Source of the DNA: Streptomyces sp. MUM 203J
GTDB taxonomy: Bacteria > Actinomycetota > Actinomycetes > Streptomycetales > Streptomycetaceae
Direction: 5' to 3'
Assembly: GCF_022414595.1 (NCBI RefSeq)
Contig: NZ_JADWYO010000013.1
Location: 1-64,000, forward strand
DNA length: 64,000 nt
The stretch's first letter is position 1. Each line of letters opens with the position of its first letter. This document shows positions 1 through 10,866 of this stretch, in pieces. The position numbers and the translations under genes were made by a program. The notes under the pieces were generated by a model that saw nothing but the letters and a program-made list of their open reading frames with translations, searched no databases and was not told the DNA's origin.

Positions 1-1
1 G

Positions 2-970
2 TCTTGGTCAGCGCGGTCTGGAGCAGGTCCTCCGCGTCGCAGGGGTTCGCGGTCAGCGACCGGGCGGAGCGGCGGGACGTTCCTGATGGCGTCGGGGACC
101 GGGGCCGAGGTGGCGGAGGGTTCCGGACTGCGGGCCGCGGCGTGGCTTGCGGTGGCCGTGGCGGACCGGCCCGCGCACGCCGCCCGCGCACGCGTGCGGC
201 TCGCCGCCGGGTGCGACGAGGACGTGGCCCGGCTGGCGGCCGGGCATCTGCGGGTCGCCGGCGACGAGGTGCGGTGGGAGGACGGCGACGTCGTGGCGCG
301 TTCCGTGGAACGGCTGGGCGCGATCGATCTCGTCGTACGGCCGCTCGCGGACCCCGGCCCCGGACTCGTCCGGGAGGCCCTGCTGGACGGGCTGCGGCGC
401 GAGGGGCCGGAACTGCTCGGGTGGTCACGGGAAGCGCGGCACCTGCGGGAGCGGCTGGCCTTCCTGCACCGGGTGCTCGGCGACCCCTGGCCGGACGTGT
501 CGGACGCCGCCCTGCTCGACCGCAGCGGTGAGTGGCTGGAGCCGGAGCTGTCCCGGGCCCGGCGCCGCGCCGACCTGGCGCGGATCGCCGCCGGTGAGGC
601 GCTGGCCCGGCTGCTGCCCTGGGCGACCGGCGAGGCGACGCGCCTCGCCGAACTGGCCCCGGAGCGGCTCGAGGTGCCCAGCGGGTCCCGGATCCGGCTC
701 GACTACGCGGGCGAGCAGCCGGTCCTCGCGGTGAAGCTCCAGGAGATGTTCGGCCTCACGGAGACGCCCCGCGTCGCGGGCGTGCCGGTGCTCGTCCATC
801 TGCTGTCACCCGCCGGACGTCCCGCTGCCGTCACCGCGGACCTCGCGTCGTTCTGGCGCGACGGCTACCGCGCCGTACGGGCGGAGTTGCGCGGACGCTA
901 CCCGAAGCACCCGTGGCCGGAGGATGCCTCGGCCGCCGAGCCGACGCGCCGTACGAACTCCCGGCGCTGA
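2..970 (+). CDS. hrpB: ATP-dependent RNA helicase HrpB, C-terminal part (5' end outside window)
   Basis: The frame is open from base 2 with no stop before 970, so only the last 322 residues of a larger protein are visible. The start GRSGGTFLMASGTGAEVAEG followed by a WLAVAVADR segment matches the region after the helicase core in HrpB-type DExH helicases. The tail (GSRIRLDYAGEQPVLAVKLQEMFG, then SPAGRPAAVTADLASFW and YPKHPWPEDA) is the conserved HrpB C-terminal domain. HrpB is a DEAH-box protein thought to act on RNA; the helicase motifs themselves lie upstream of the window. The gene converges on the transglycosylase gene 75 bp away. Identity is based on recalled family motifs, and the function of the family in Streptomyces is not established. 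Confidence 0.85.
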   Translation, partial: SWSARSGAGPPRRRGSRSATGRSGGTFLMASGTGAEVAEGSGLRAAAWLAVAVADRPAHAARARVRLAAGCDEDVARLAAGHLRVAGDEVRWEDGDVVARSVERLGAIDLVVRPLADPGPGLVREALLDGLRREGPELLGWSREARHLRERLAFLHRVLGDPWPDVSDAALLDRSGEWLEPELSRARRRADLARIAAGEALARLLPWATGEATRLAELAPERLEVPSGSRIRLDYAGEQPVLAVKLQEMFGLTETPRVAGVPVLVHLLSPAGRPAAVTADLASFWRDGYRAVRAELRGRYPKHPWPEDASAAEPTRRTNSRR

Positions 971-1045
971 CCCCGCGGGACAACGCCCGGGGCCTGCGCA
1001 CGCCGCTCTCGCCGCACGCGCGGGCCCCGGCAGCAGGGCCCTTGC

Positions 1046-2980
1046 TCAGCCGACCGTCAGCCGCACCGTGAGCGTGGCGCCGCCCTCGGCCGTGAGCCGC
1101 AGCAGGAACGTACCCGTCTGCTCGTCCGCGTACATGGGAGGCAGCTGGAGCGTCCCGTCGGCCCCGGTCTTCAGGCCGGTGAGCGTGCGGACCGGGTTCT
1201 TCTGGGCGTCCTTGAAGAACGGCCCCTGGTCGTTGGCACCCGTGCTGTCCGCCGCGGCGACCATGGTGGCGGTCAGGCCCGCCCCGGACAGCGCGGCGCC
1301 CTGGTGCGTGGCCTTCACCGTGACCCGCCCGCCGAACTCGCCCCCGGCGGCCGCCGTCAGCGCGGCGTCCCCGGTACGCGTGACGGCATCGGCCTGAAGG
1401 GGCGTGACCGTGGCCGTCCGGTCCGCACCGGGCAGCGTGTCCCGCCCCGCGACCGTGGCCCGCACCGTGAACTCGCCCGGCTGCTCCCCCGCCAGCAGTG
1501 CGTGCGCCGTGGCGACGCCGTCGGCACCGGTGGTGACCGTGACGGTGGTGACGCCGCCGGTGAAGCGGCTGTCGGTGTCCCCGGTGATCCGGAACGCGAT
1601 GTCCACTCCGGCGACGGGCTCACCGGCCTCGTCCCGCGCCACGACGGCGACGCGCTCCGCGAACTCGGTGCCCACCGTGGCGCTGAGGGTGCCCGAACCG
1701 ACGATCTCCAGGCTCGCCACGCGCTCGGCGGGAGCAGGCGTGGGCTTGGGGGTGGGTGTAGGAGCCGGGGTGGGCGTGGGAGTCGGGGTGGGCGTGGGAG
1801 TCGGGGTCGGCGTGGGAGTCGGGGTCGGCGTGGGAGTCGGGGTCGGCGTGGGAGTCGGGGTCGGCGTGGGAGTGGGCTTCGGCTTGGGCGGGACCCAGTC
1901 CGTCGGCGGCACCGGCTTCTCGGGCGTCGCGGGCGTCTCCGTGCGGGACGGAGACGGCGTCGGGGCGGGCTTCGGTTTCGGGCTCGGCGAGGCCTCCACA
2001 CCGGAACCGGAGTTGCCGGTTCCCTTGCCCTTCGCAGGGTTCACGGCGCCGCCGCCATCGCTCCCCTTGGGCTCCGTCTTCGTCTTCCCCTGGGAGTTCC
2101 CGTTCCCCTTCCCCGCGTGCGTGTCGCTGCGTTCCGTCGGCACCGGCCCGGAGCCGTCCGGGATCTGCTGGGCGCCGTCCTTGCTGTAGTACTCGAACCA
2201 GGACAGCACCGTACGGAGGTACTCGTGCGACTGGTTGTAGCTGAGGACCGCCCGGTCCAGCTGGTCCTTGACCGCCAGGTCACGGCCGCCCGCACACAGG
2301 TACATGCCGGCGGCGCGGGTCGCGTCGAAGATGTTGTTGGGGTCCTTGCGGCCGTCGCCGTTGGCGTCCTGCCCCCAGGCGGCCCAGGTGGACGGGATGA
2401 ACTGCATGGGCCCGACCGCGCGGTCGTGGCGACGGTCGCCGTCGTAGGCGCCGCCGTCGGTGTCGGTGATGTTGGCGAACCCGACACCGTTGAGCACGGG
2501 CCCCAGGATCGGCGTGTGCGTGGTGCCCGCGGCGTCGAGGCGCCCACCGCGCGCGTGGCCCGACTCCACCTTGCCGATACCCGCGAGGAGCTGCCAGGGC
2601 AGCTTGCAGTCGGGCCGCGCGCTCCTGAGGTGCTGCTCGGCCTGCCGGTACGCGGAGAGCACCGTCGCGGGGATGCCGGACGCTTCCGATCCGCCGCCCG
2701 CCATGGGACCGGTGCCGTCACCGTCGTCCGTGTCGGTTCCGTCGCCCGGCTCCTCGGGGTGGGGAGAGTTGAGCGGGGGCAGTTCGGTGTAGTACGGGGA
2801 GTTGCCGGTGGCGGTGTCCCCGTCCGACGGGGACGGCGACGTACCGTCAGCCGCGAGCGGCTCGCCACCCGTGGGGGTGAGCCCCGGAGCCTGCGACGCG
2901 GAGAGCGCCGCCACGGCCGCCGCCGCCACCGCCGTCGTGGTGGCTCCCCTGCGCAGCCGACGCCCGAGCTGTCCGGCCAT
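1046..2980 (-). CDS. Secreted lytic transglycosylase (SLT/MltB-like) with Pro-Thr linker and Ig-like tail
   Basis: A 644-residue exported murein hydrolase. A basic n-region and Ala-rich segment ([18 protein letters not shown]) form the signal peptide. Residues about 110-250 hold a soluble lytic transglycosylase domain with the catalytic Glu in KVESGHA, the [11 protein letters not shown] motif and a dNGDGRKDP calcium-like loop. A long Pro/Thr repeat follows, then two Ig-like beta domains (each beginning with an alternating Val/Thr strand pattern) to the C terminus, likely for wall or substrate binding. An upstream start at 3034 is possible, but the ATG at 2980 has GGGAGG about 8 bases upstream. 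The divergent neighbour starts at 3252. Expected role: cleavage of glycan strands during growth or sporulation. Confidence 0.85.
   Translation of the reverse strand: MAGQLGRRLRRGATTTAVAAAAVAALSASQAPGLTPTGGEPLAADGTSPSPSDGDTATGNSPYYTELPPLNSPHPEEPGDGTDTDDGDGTGPMAGGGSEASGIPATVLSAYRQAEQHLRSARPDCKLPWQLLAGIGKVESGHARGGRLDAAGTTHTPILGPVLNGVGFANITDTDGGAYDGDRRHDRAVGPMQFIPSTWAAWGQDANGDGRKDPNNIFDATRAAGMYLCAGGRDLAVKDQLDRAVLSYNQSHEYLRTVLSWFEYYSKDGAQQIPDGSGPVPTERSDTHAGKGNGNSQGKTKTEPKGSDGGGAVNPAKGKGTGNSGSGVEASPSPKPKPAPTPSPSRTETPATPEKPVPPTDWVPPKPKPTPTPTPTPTPTPTPTPTPTPTPTPTPTPTPTPTPTPAPTPTPKPTPAPAERVASLEIVGSGTLSATVGTEFAERVAVVARDEAGEPVAGVDIAFRITGDTDSRFTGGVTTVTVTTGADGVATAHALLAGEQPGEFTVRATVAGRDTLPGADRTATVTPLQADAVTRTGDAALTAAAGGEFGGRVTVKATHQGAALSGAGLTATMVAAADSTGANDQGPFFKDAQKNPVRTLTGLKTGADGTLQLPPMYADEQTGTFLLRLTAEGGATLTVRLTVG
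1750..1876. repeat. 18-bp tandem repeat coding the Pro-Thr linker
   Basis: About six near-identical 18-bp units (ggcgtgggagtcggggtc on the + strand) lie inside the transglycosylase gene. On the minus strand they encode an uninterrupted Pro-Thr dipeptide run of about 20 repeats. Units differ by single bases (gtg/gtc), as expected from slippage or unequal crossing-over. Copy number is likely to vary between strains. Confidence 0.9.
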
Positions 2981-3251
2981 GGATGTGTCCCTCCCCTGGG
3001 CGCCCTGTCCGCGCCCCGCGCCCGATGACGACATGCCGCGCTTCGCGCCCCGGGAGTCTCCGGGGCTTCCCGGGAATGCCCTGAAGGCCTTCCCAGGCTC
3101 CCCATGCGCGGACTCCGGCGAGCCTACGCCAGCCCTGCCCCGCCCGGCACCGACGCCTGACCGGATTTCACGGTTTCGTCACCGGTCTTCCTTCCGCATT
3201 CCGGTTCTGACGGTGCCGCATACGGATCAGGCCTGTTCGATACTGATCTTC

Positions 3252-4181
3252 ATGCCGTTCACGCTCAGCCACGCCGCCGCCGTGCTCCCGGGCATACGCC
3301 GCTCGGGTGCAGGGCGCGGCCCCCTGGTGGCATCCGCCCTCGTCCTCGGTTCGTTCGCGCCCGACATGACCTATTTCGCGGACAGCGTCCTGCCCGGCGC
3401 CATGTCCTTCGGCGCCGTCACCCACAGCCTCTGGGGCGTCCTCACGGTCGACGCGGTCACCGCCGGGGCGCTGGCCGGACTGTGGCTGACGGTCCGTGAA
3501 CCGCTGCTGGCGCTGCTGCCGGGGCGGTGGAGGGGCGGGCTGCACGCCCTGCTGCGGGGCAGTCCGTGGCGTGAACGGCGGCCGGTGGCACTGGCGGTGT
3601 GGTTCTACGTCTCCGCCGTCCTCGGCTCGGCCACGCATGTGGTGTGGGACCTGTTCACGCACCCGGGGCGGTGGGGGACGCGCGCCCTGCCGGTGCTGGC
3701 CGAGACGATGGGCGGCTTCCCCGTCTACACATATGTCCAGTACGGCAGTTCCGCTCTCGCGCTGCTCCTCCTCGGCTGGTACGTGTACGGGGGACTGCGC
3801 CGGGCGCCGGCGGGTGCGGCCGGCGACGGCGCGGCAGAGCCGCCCCCGGCGCTCACGCGGCGGGGCCGGTGGCTGGCGGTCGGGGTGCTGGCGGTGTGCG
3901 TGGCAGCGGGGGCACTGCACCGGTGCCTGCGGTGGTACGCGTACTGGGGGCGGGTCGAGACGCCGCTCGACATCATCCCGACGGCCTGCTTCGGCGCGGG
4001 CGCGGGACTGGGCGTCGGCCTGCTGCTGTACGGCATGGGCATGCGGCTCCGTCCGGCGAGGGTCTCCTCCGCCCCGCCCGCCCGCGGGGCTCCGCCCCAC
4101 ACCCGGCCTGGCTCCCCCGAGCCCTCCGGGCAGGGGGCACCCGCGGAGCCGCGCTCGCCCTCGAACGCCGGACGGAGCTGA
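3252..4181 (+). CDS. DUF4184 family membrane protein
   Basis: A 309-residue integral membrane protein of unknown function. The start MPFTLSHAAAVLP is the hallmark N terminus of DUF4184, so I chose the ATG at 3252 rather than the longer open frame. Further family features are FAPDMTYF near residue 40, a THSLWG segment and a HVVWDLFTHPGRWG segment with conserved His and Asp residues; these look like metal ligands and recall the PF04307 (YdjM-type hydrolase) family. Hydrophobic spans occur at about 115-135, 160-180, 215-235 and 250-270. The last about 45 residues are Pro-rich, poorly conserved and probably disordered. It is divergent from the transglycosylase gene and convergent with polA. Substrate unknown. 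Confidence 0.8.
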   Translation: MPFTLSHAAAVLPGIRRSGAGRGPLVASALVLGSFAPDMTYFADSVLPGAMSFGAVTHSLWGVLTVDAVTAGALAGLWLTVREPLLALLPGRWRGGLHALLRGSPWRERRPVALAVWFYVSAVLGSATHVVWDLFTHPGRWGTRALPVLAETMGGFPVYTYVQYGSSALALLLLGWYVYGGLRRAPAGAAGDGAAEPPPALTRRGRWLAVGVLAVCVAAGALHRCLRWYAYWGRVETPLDIIPTACFGAGAGLGVGLLLYGMGMRLRPARVSSAPPARGAPPHTRPGSPEPSGQGAPAEPRSPSNAGRS

Positions 4182-4237
4182 GCCCGGCTCCCCCGGCGCC
4201 GGAGCGGAGCCGGGGGCCGGGGCGGAGCCCCGCCCGG

Positions 4238-6946
4238 CTAGTGCGCCGCCGACTCCCAGTCCGCCCCCACACCCACCGACACATCCAGCGGCGCCCGCAG
4301 CTCCACCGCCGCGGCCATCTCGCCGCGGACCAGGGCCTCCACCCGTTCCCGCTCCCCGGGCGCCAGCTCCAGCACGATCTCGTCGTGCACCTGGAGCAGC
4401 ATGCGGGACGTCAGCCCCGCGCCCCGCAGCGCGCGGTCGACGTTCAGCATCGCGACCTTCACGATGTCGGCGGCCGTGCCCTGGATCGGGGCGTTGAGCG
4501 CCATCCGCTCGGCCATCTCGCGCCGCTGCCGGTTGTCGCTGTTGAGGTCCGGCAGATAGCGGCGGCGCCCCAGCAGCGTCTCCGTGTAGCCGGTGGCACG
4601 GGCCTCGTCGACGACACGGTGCAGATAGTCCCGTACCCCGCCGAACCGCTCGAAGTACGTGTCCATCAGCGCCCGCGCCTCTGCGGCCTCGATGCCCAGC
4701 TGCTGCGACAGACCGAACGCCGACAGCCCGTAGGCCAGCCCGTAGGACATGGCCTTGATCTTGCGCCGCATGTCCGCGTCGACCGCGGACTTGTCGACGC
4801 CGAAGACCTGCGACGCGACCGTGGTGTGCAGGTCCTCGCCGGAGGTGAAGGCCTCGATCAGGCCCTCGTCCTCCGAGAGGTGGGCCATCACTCGCAGTTC
4901 GATCTGGCTGTAGTCGGCGGTCATCAGGGCCTCGTAGCCCTCACCGACGACGAAGCCGCGCCGGATGGCCCGGCCCTCGTCCGTGCGGACCGGGATGTTC
5001 TGCAGGTTCGGGTCCGTCGACGACAGCCGCCCGGTCGCCGCGACGGTCTGCTGGAACGTGGTGTGGATCCGGCCGTCCCCGGCGACCGTCTTGATCAGGC
5101 CCTCGACCGTCACCCGCAGCTTGGCCTGCTCGCGGTGGCGCAGCATGATCACCGGCAGTTCGTGCTCGGTCTGCCCCGCCAGCCACGCCAGCGCGTCGGC
5201 GTCCGTCGTGTAGCCGGTCTTGGTCTTCTTCGTCTTCGGCAGGTTCAGCTCACCGAACAGCACCTCCTGGAGCTGCTTGGGCGAGCCGAGGTTGAACTCC
5301 CGGCCGACCGAGGCGTGGGCCTCCTTGACGGCCTGCTGCACCGCCCCGGCGAACTGCTGCTCCATCGCCTCCAGGTGCGGACGGTCGGCGGCGATGCCGT
5401 GCCGCTCCATCCGGGCCAGCAGCGCCGACGTGGGCAGCTCCACCTCGTGCAGCAGCCGGGTCGCGCCGACCTCCTCCAGCCGCGCGGTGAACGCCTCACC
5501 CAGGTCGAGCACCGCGCGGGCCTGGAGCATCAGCGCCTCCCGCTCCGCGGTGTCCTCCGCGCCGAACGCGAGCTGCCCGTCCGCGGCCGCCGCCGGGGCC
5601 AGCTCCCGCCCCAGGTACTCCAGAGACAGCGCGTCCAGCGCGAACGAACGGCGGCCCGGCTTCACCAGATACGCGGCGAGCGCGGTGTCCATCGTGACAC
5701 CGGCGACGCTCCAGCCGTGCTCGGGGAACACCCGCATCGCGCCCTTGGCGTGGTGCAGAACCTTCGGCCGGTCCGGGTCGGCGATCCACGCGGCGAACGC
5801 CTGCTCGTCGGCCGCGTCCAGCTCCGCCGGGTCGAACCAGGCCGCCGCCCCGTCACCCGCCGCCAGGGCGACCTCGCCGACCTTGCCGACGCCCAGCGCC
5901 CAGCTGTCGACCGTGGCCACGCCCAGCGGCTCCACGCCGTGCCGCTCCAGCCACGGCGCCAGCTCGCCCGCGCCGAGGACCGTACCGTCGACCTCGACGC
6001 CCTCCGCGACCACCGGCTCCGTCTCGGCGGCGCCCGGGTCCACGGCGAGCAGCCGCTCCCGCAGCGACGGGTTGCGGATCTCCAGCGTGTCCAGCAGCAT
6101 CGCGAGCATCGTGCGGTCGTACGGCGCCCGCTCCAGGTCCCCGACAGTCCTCGGCAGCTCCACGTCGCGCACCAGCTCCGTCAGGTGCCGGTTCAGCTTC
6201 ACGGCCTCCAGGTGGTCGCGCAGCGACTGCCCGACCTTGCCCTTGACCTCGTCGGCCCGCTCCACCAGCTCCGCGAACGAACCGAACTGGTTGATCCACT
6301 TGGTGGCGGTCTTCTCGCCCACGCCCGGAATGCCGGGCAGGTTGTCCGACGGGTCACCGCGCAGCGCCGCGAAGTCCGGGTACTGGTTCGGGGACAGCCC
6401 GTACTTCTCCTGCACCTTCTCCGGCGTGAACCGGGTCAGCTCGGAGACGCCCTTGGTCGGATACAGCACGGTCGTGTGCTCGCTGACCAGCTGGAAGGAG
6501 TCACGGTCGCCGGTGACGATCAGCACCTCGAAACCGGCCGCCTCCGCCTGCGTGGCGAGCGTGGCGATGATGTCGTCCGCCTCGAAGCCCTCCACCGCGA
6601 AGCGCTGCGCGTTCATCGCGTCGAGCAGCTCACCGATCAGCTCGACCTGCCCCTTGAAGTCCTCAGGCGTCGACGAGCGGTTCGCCTTGTACTCGGGGAA
6701 CTCCTGCGACCGCCAGGTCCTGCGGGAGACGTCGAACGCCACCGCGAAATGCGTGGGCTCCTCGTCACGCAGGGTGTTCGCCAGCATCGACGCGAAACCG
6801 TAGACGGCGTTCGTCGTCTGCCCGCTCGACGTGGTGAAGTTCTCCGCGGGCAGCGCGAAGAACGCCCGGTACGCCAAGGAGTGCCCGTCCATGAGGAGCA
6901 GGCGCGGACGGTCATGTGCGGTCTTCTTCGATGCTGTCTCTGCCAC
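4238..6946 (-). CDS. polA: DNA polymerase I
   Basis: A 902-residue family A DNA polymerase for gap filling and Okazaki-fragment processing. The N-terminal 5'-3' exonuclease domain (residues 1-300) shows LLLMDGHSLAYRAFFALP, VEGFEADDIIATLA, TGDRDSFQLV and the H3TH segment GVGEKTATKWI. The middle domain lacks the classical acidic 3'-5' proofreading residues, as is usual in actinobacteria. Polymerase motif A (TADYSQIELRVMAHL) is near residue 677, motif B is RRKIKAMSYGLAYG, and motif C (QVHDEIVLE) is near 853. The GTG at 6946 matches the conserved start (VAETASKK) and has AGGA upstream; the longer frame to 7036 adds a non-conserved Arg/Pro-rich leader. It is divergent from the oxidoreductase gene. 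Confidence 0.97.
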   Translation of the reverse strand: MAETASKKTAHDRPRLLLMDGHSLAYRAFFALPAENFTTSSGQTTNAVYGFASMLANTLRDEEPTHFAVAFDVSRRTWRSQEFPEYKANRSSTPEDFKGQVELIGELLDAMNAQRFAVEGFEADDIIATLATQAEAAGFEVLIVTGDRDSFQLVSEHTTVLYPTKGVSELTRFTPEKVQEKYGLSPNQYPDFAALRGDPSDNLPGIPGVGEKTATKWINQFGSFAELVERADEVKGKVGQSLRDHLEAVKLNRHLTELVRDVELPRTVGDLERAPYDRTMLAMLLDTLEIRNPSLRERLLAVDPGAAETEPVVAEGVEVDGTVLGAGELAPWLERHGVEPLGVATVDSWALGVGKVGEVALAAGDGAAAWFDPAELDAADEQAFAAWIADPDRPKVLHHAKGAMRVFPEHGWSVAGVTMDTALAAYLVKPGRRSFALDALSLEYLGRELAPAAAADGQLAFGAEDTAEREALMLQARAVLDLGEAFTARLEEVGATRLLHEVELPTSALLARMERHGIAADRPHLEAMEQQFAGAVQQAVKEAHASVGREFNLGSPKQLQEVLFGELNLPKTKKTKTGYTTDADALAWLAGQTEHELPVIMLRHREQAKLRVTVEGLIKTVAGDGRIHTTFQQTVAATGRLSSTDPNLQNIPVRTDEGRAIRRGFVVGEGYEALMTADYSQIELRVMAHLSEDEGLIEAFTSGEDLHTTVASQVFGVDKSAVDADMRRKIKAMSYGLAYGLSAFGLSQQLGIEAAEARALMDTYFERFGGVRDYLHRVVDEARATGYTETLLGRRRYLPDLNSDNRQRREMAERMALNAPIQGTAADIVKVAMLNVDRALRGAGLTSRMLLQVHDEIVLELAPGERERVEALVRGEMAAAVELRAPLDVSVGVGADWESAAH

Positions 6947-7134
6947 ACGGACGATCCTGCCACGCCCCACTGACAACGACGGAACCGACAAGGCCCGCCG
7001 CCACCCGCCCCGGGGCGCCCCGTCCCCCGCAGGCACCGCGGGGCGCCCGGTCGGCGCCGCGTGACAGGATCGGAGGCGTACGAACTCCGCGCCGGAGCCG
7101 TACGGACCCGCAGAGCGACTCGAGGGAGAGCGCG

Positions 7135-9417
<2,283 letters not shown>

Positions 9418-9491
9418 GCGTTCGCTCAGCGAGCGGTACCGCACACAGCACCGGCAGCACAGCCGTACGACGACGATCGGAGCCGTACCCC

Positions 9492-9980
9492 ATGGGTGAG
9501 CAGACCAACGTGAAGTTCCCGCAAGAGGTCATCGACGAGTACGCCGCGCTCGGCGTCGACCTGCCCGCCCTGTTCTCCGCGGGCCACCTCGGCAACCGCA
9601 TGGGCCTCCAGATCATCGAGGCCTCGGCCGACCGCGTCGTCGGCACCCTTCCGGTCGAGGGCAACACCCAGCCCTACGGGCTCCTCCACGGCGGCGCCTC
9701 CGCCGTCCTCGCCGAGACCCTCGGCTCCATCGGCGCCATGCTCCACGGCGGCTCCCGGAAGATCGCCGTCGGCGTCGACCTGAACTGCACGCACCACCGC
9801 GGCGTCCGCTCCGGCCTCGTCACCGGCGTCGCCACCCCCGTCCACCGGGGCCGCACCACCGCCACGTACGAGGTCGTCATCACCGACGAACACGACAAGC
9901 GCGTCTGCAGCGCCCGCCTCACCTGCCTGCTCCGCGACGTCTCCCCCAACGACTCCGCGAACGCCTCCGGCACCGCCTGA
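9492..9980 (+). CDS. Hotdog-fold thioesterase, PaaI/DUF4442-like
   Basis: A 162-residue single-domain hotdog protein. The GNTQPYGLLHGGASAVLAET segment contains the catalytic-helix HGG motif of PaaI-type acyl-CoA thioesterases, followed by VDLNCTHHRGVRSG and GRTTATYEVVITDE beta strands. The C-terminal about 10 residues (SPNDSANASG) look disordered. It lies 74 bp after the oxidoreductase gene on the same strand and may share its transcript. It probably hydrolyses a small aryl- or acyl-CoA in the cytoplasm; the exact substrate cannot be inferred. A strong hairpin follows. Confidence 0.85.
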   Translation: MGEQTNVKFPQEVIDEYAALGVDLPALFSAGHLGNRMGLQIIEASADRVVGTLPVEGNTQPYGLLHGGASAVLAETLGSIGAMLHGGSRKIAVGVDLNCTHHRGVRSGLVTGVATPVHRGRTTATYEVVITDEHDKRVCSARLTCLLRDVSPNDSANASGTA

Positions 9981-10038
9981 CCCGGCCCCGGCCGGGTCCC
10001 GTGCCGGACCCTCCGGCTCGTACCGGCCCCCCGGACAC

Positions 10039-10080
10039 GAAGGCGCCGGGCACCCCCTCGCAGGGGCACCCGGCGCCTTC
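10039..10080. terminator. Bidirectional intrinsic terminator
   Basis: A perfect 11-12-bp GC-rich inverted repeat (gaaggcgccggg ... cccggcgccttc) with an inner cacccc/ggggtg-type loop lies between the convergent thioesterase and livF genes. The outer AA/TT ends make it work in either direction. Confidence 0.8.
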
Positions 10081-10098
10081 TTCCGGCCGTCAGCCAGG

Positions 10099-10866
10099 CT
10101 AGGCGGCTCCCTCACCCAGGTACGCGGCCCGGATACGGCTGTCCGCCAGCAGTTCCTCCGCCGGCCCCGACATCGCCACCGAACCCGTCTCCAGGACATA
10201 CCCCCGGTTCGCCAGGCCCAGCGCCTGCGTGGCGTTCTGCTCCACCAGCAGCACCGTCGTGCCCTGCTCGTTGATCTCCTTGATGATCTCGAAGATCTGC
10301 TGGACGATCAGCGGCGCCAGCCCCATCGAGGGCTCGTCGAGCAGCAGCAGCTCCGGCCGCCCCATCAGGGCCCGGCCGATCGCCAGCATCTGCTGCTCAC
10401 CGCCGGACAGTGTGCCCGCCTGCTGCGAACGCCGCTCAGCGAGCCGCGGGAAGAGGGTGAACACCCGGTCCAGGTCGCCGGAATCCACCGACTTGAACCG
10501 GTACGCGCCCATCTCCAGATTGTCCAGGACGGACATCGTCGCGAACACGCGCCGCCCCTCGGGCACATGGCCGATCCCGAACCGCACCAGCTCGTGCGAC
10601 TTGATGCCGTCGATCCGCTCACCGCGCAGCCGCACCTCGCCGTGGCGCGGCTGCAGCATGCCCGAGACCGTCCGCAGCGTCGTCGTCTTGCCGGCACCGT
10701 TACCACCGAGCAGGGCGACGATCTCACCCTTGCCGACGGTCAGATCGATGCCCTTCAGCGCCTCGATGGCACCGTAGAACACCCGCATGCCGCTCAGTTC
10801 GAGCAACGTCTCCCGCGGGGCCCCGGCCTCACCGGACTCCTTCCGCAGCTCCGCCGTCGTACTCAC
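10099..10866 (-). CDS. livF: Branched-chain amino acid ABC transporter ATPase LivF
   Basis: A 255-residue ABC ATPase, last gene of the liv operon, energising uptake of branched-chain or related amino acids. Walker A is GGNGAGKTTT (about residue 54), the signature is LSGGEQQM (about 154) and Walker B is LLLLDEPSMGLAP. The ending RAAYLGEGAA and the GHVPEGRRVF segment are typical of LivF. It overlaps the end of livG by 4 bases (ATGA), implying translational coupling. Specificity is set by the binding protein, so amides or other amino acids are possible. Confidence 0.93.
   Translation of the reverse strand: MSTTAELRKESGEAGAPRETLLELSGMRVFYGAIEALKGIDLTVGKGEIVALLGGNGAGKTTTLRTVSGMLQPRHGEVRLRGERIDGIKSHELVRFGIGHVPEGRRVFATMSVLDNLEMGAYRFKSVDSGDLDRVFTLFPRLAERRSQQAGTLSGGEQQMLAIGRALMGRPELLLLDEPSMGLAPLIVQQIFEIIKEINEQGTTVLLVEQNATQALGLANRGYVLETGSVAMSGPAEELLADSRIRAAYLGEGAA

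Noticed and set aside
1750..1876. CRISPR-like tandem repeats
   Set aside because: Units are contiguous 18-mers without spacers and encode Pro-Thr in frame; no cas genes are present.
1304..3028. 574-codon open frame opposite the transglycosylase gene
   Set aside because: Arg/Gly-rich antisense shadow without any motif; the minus strand gives a full signal peptide, SLT domain and linker.
2981..3251. c-di-AMP (ydaO) riboswitch upstream of the transglycosylase
   Set aside because: Such riboswitches precede many Streptomyces wall-hydrolase genes, but I could not find the conserved blocks or folding here.
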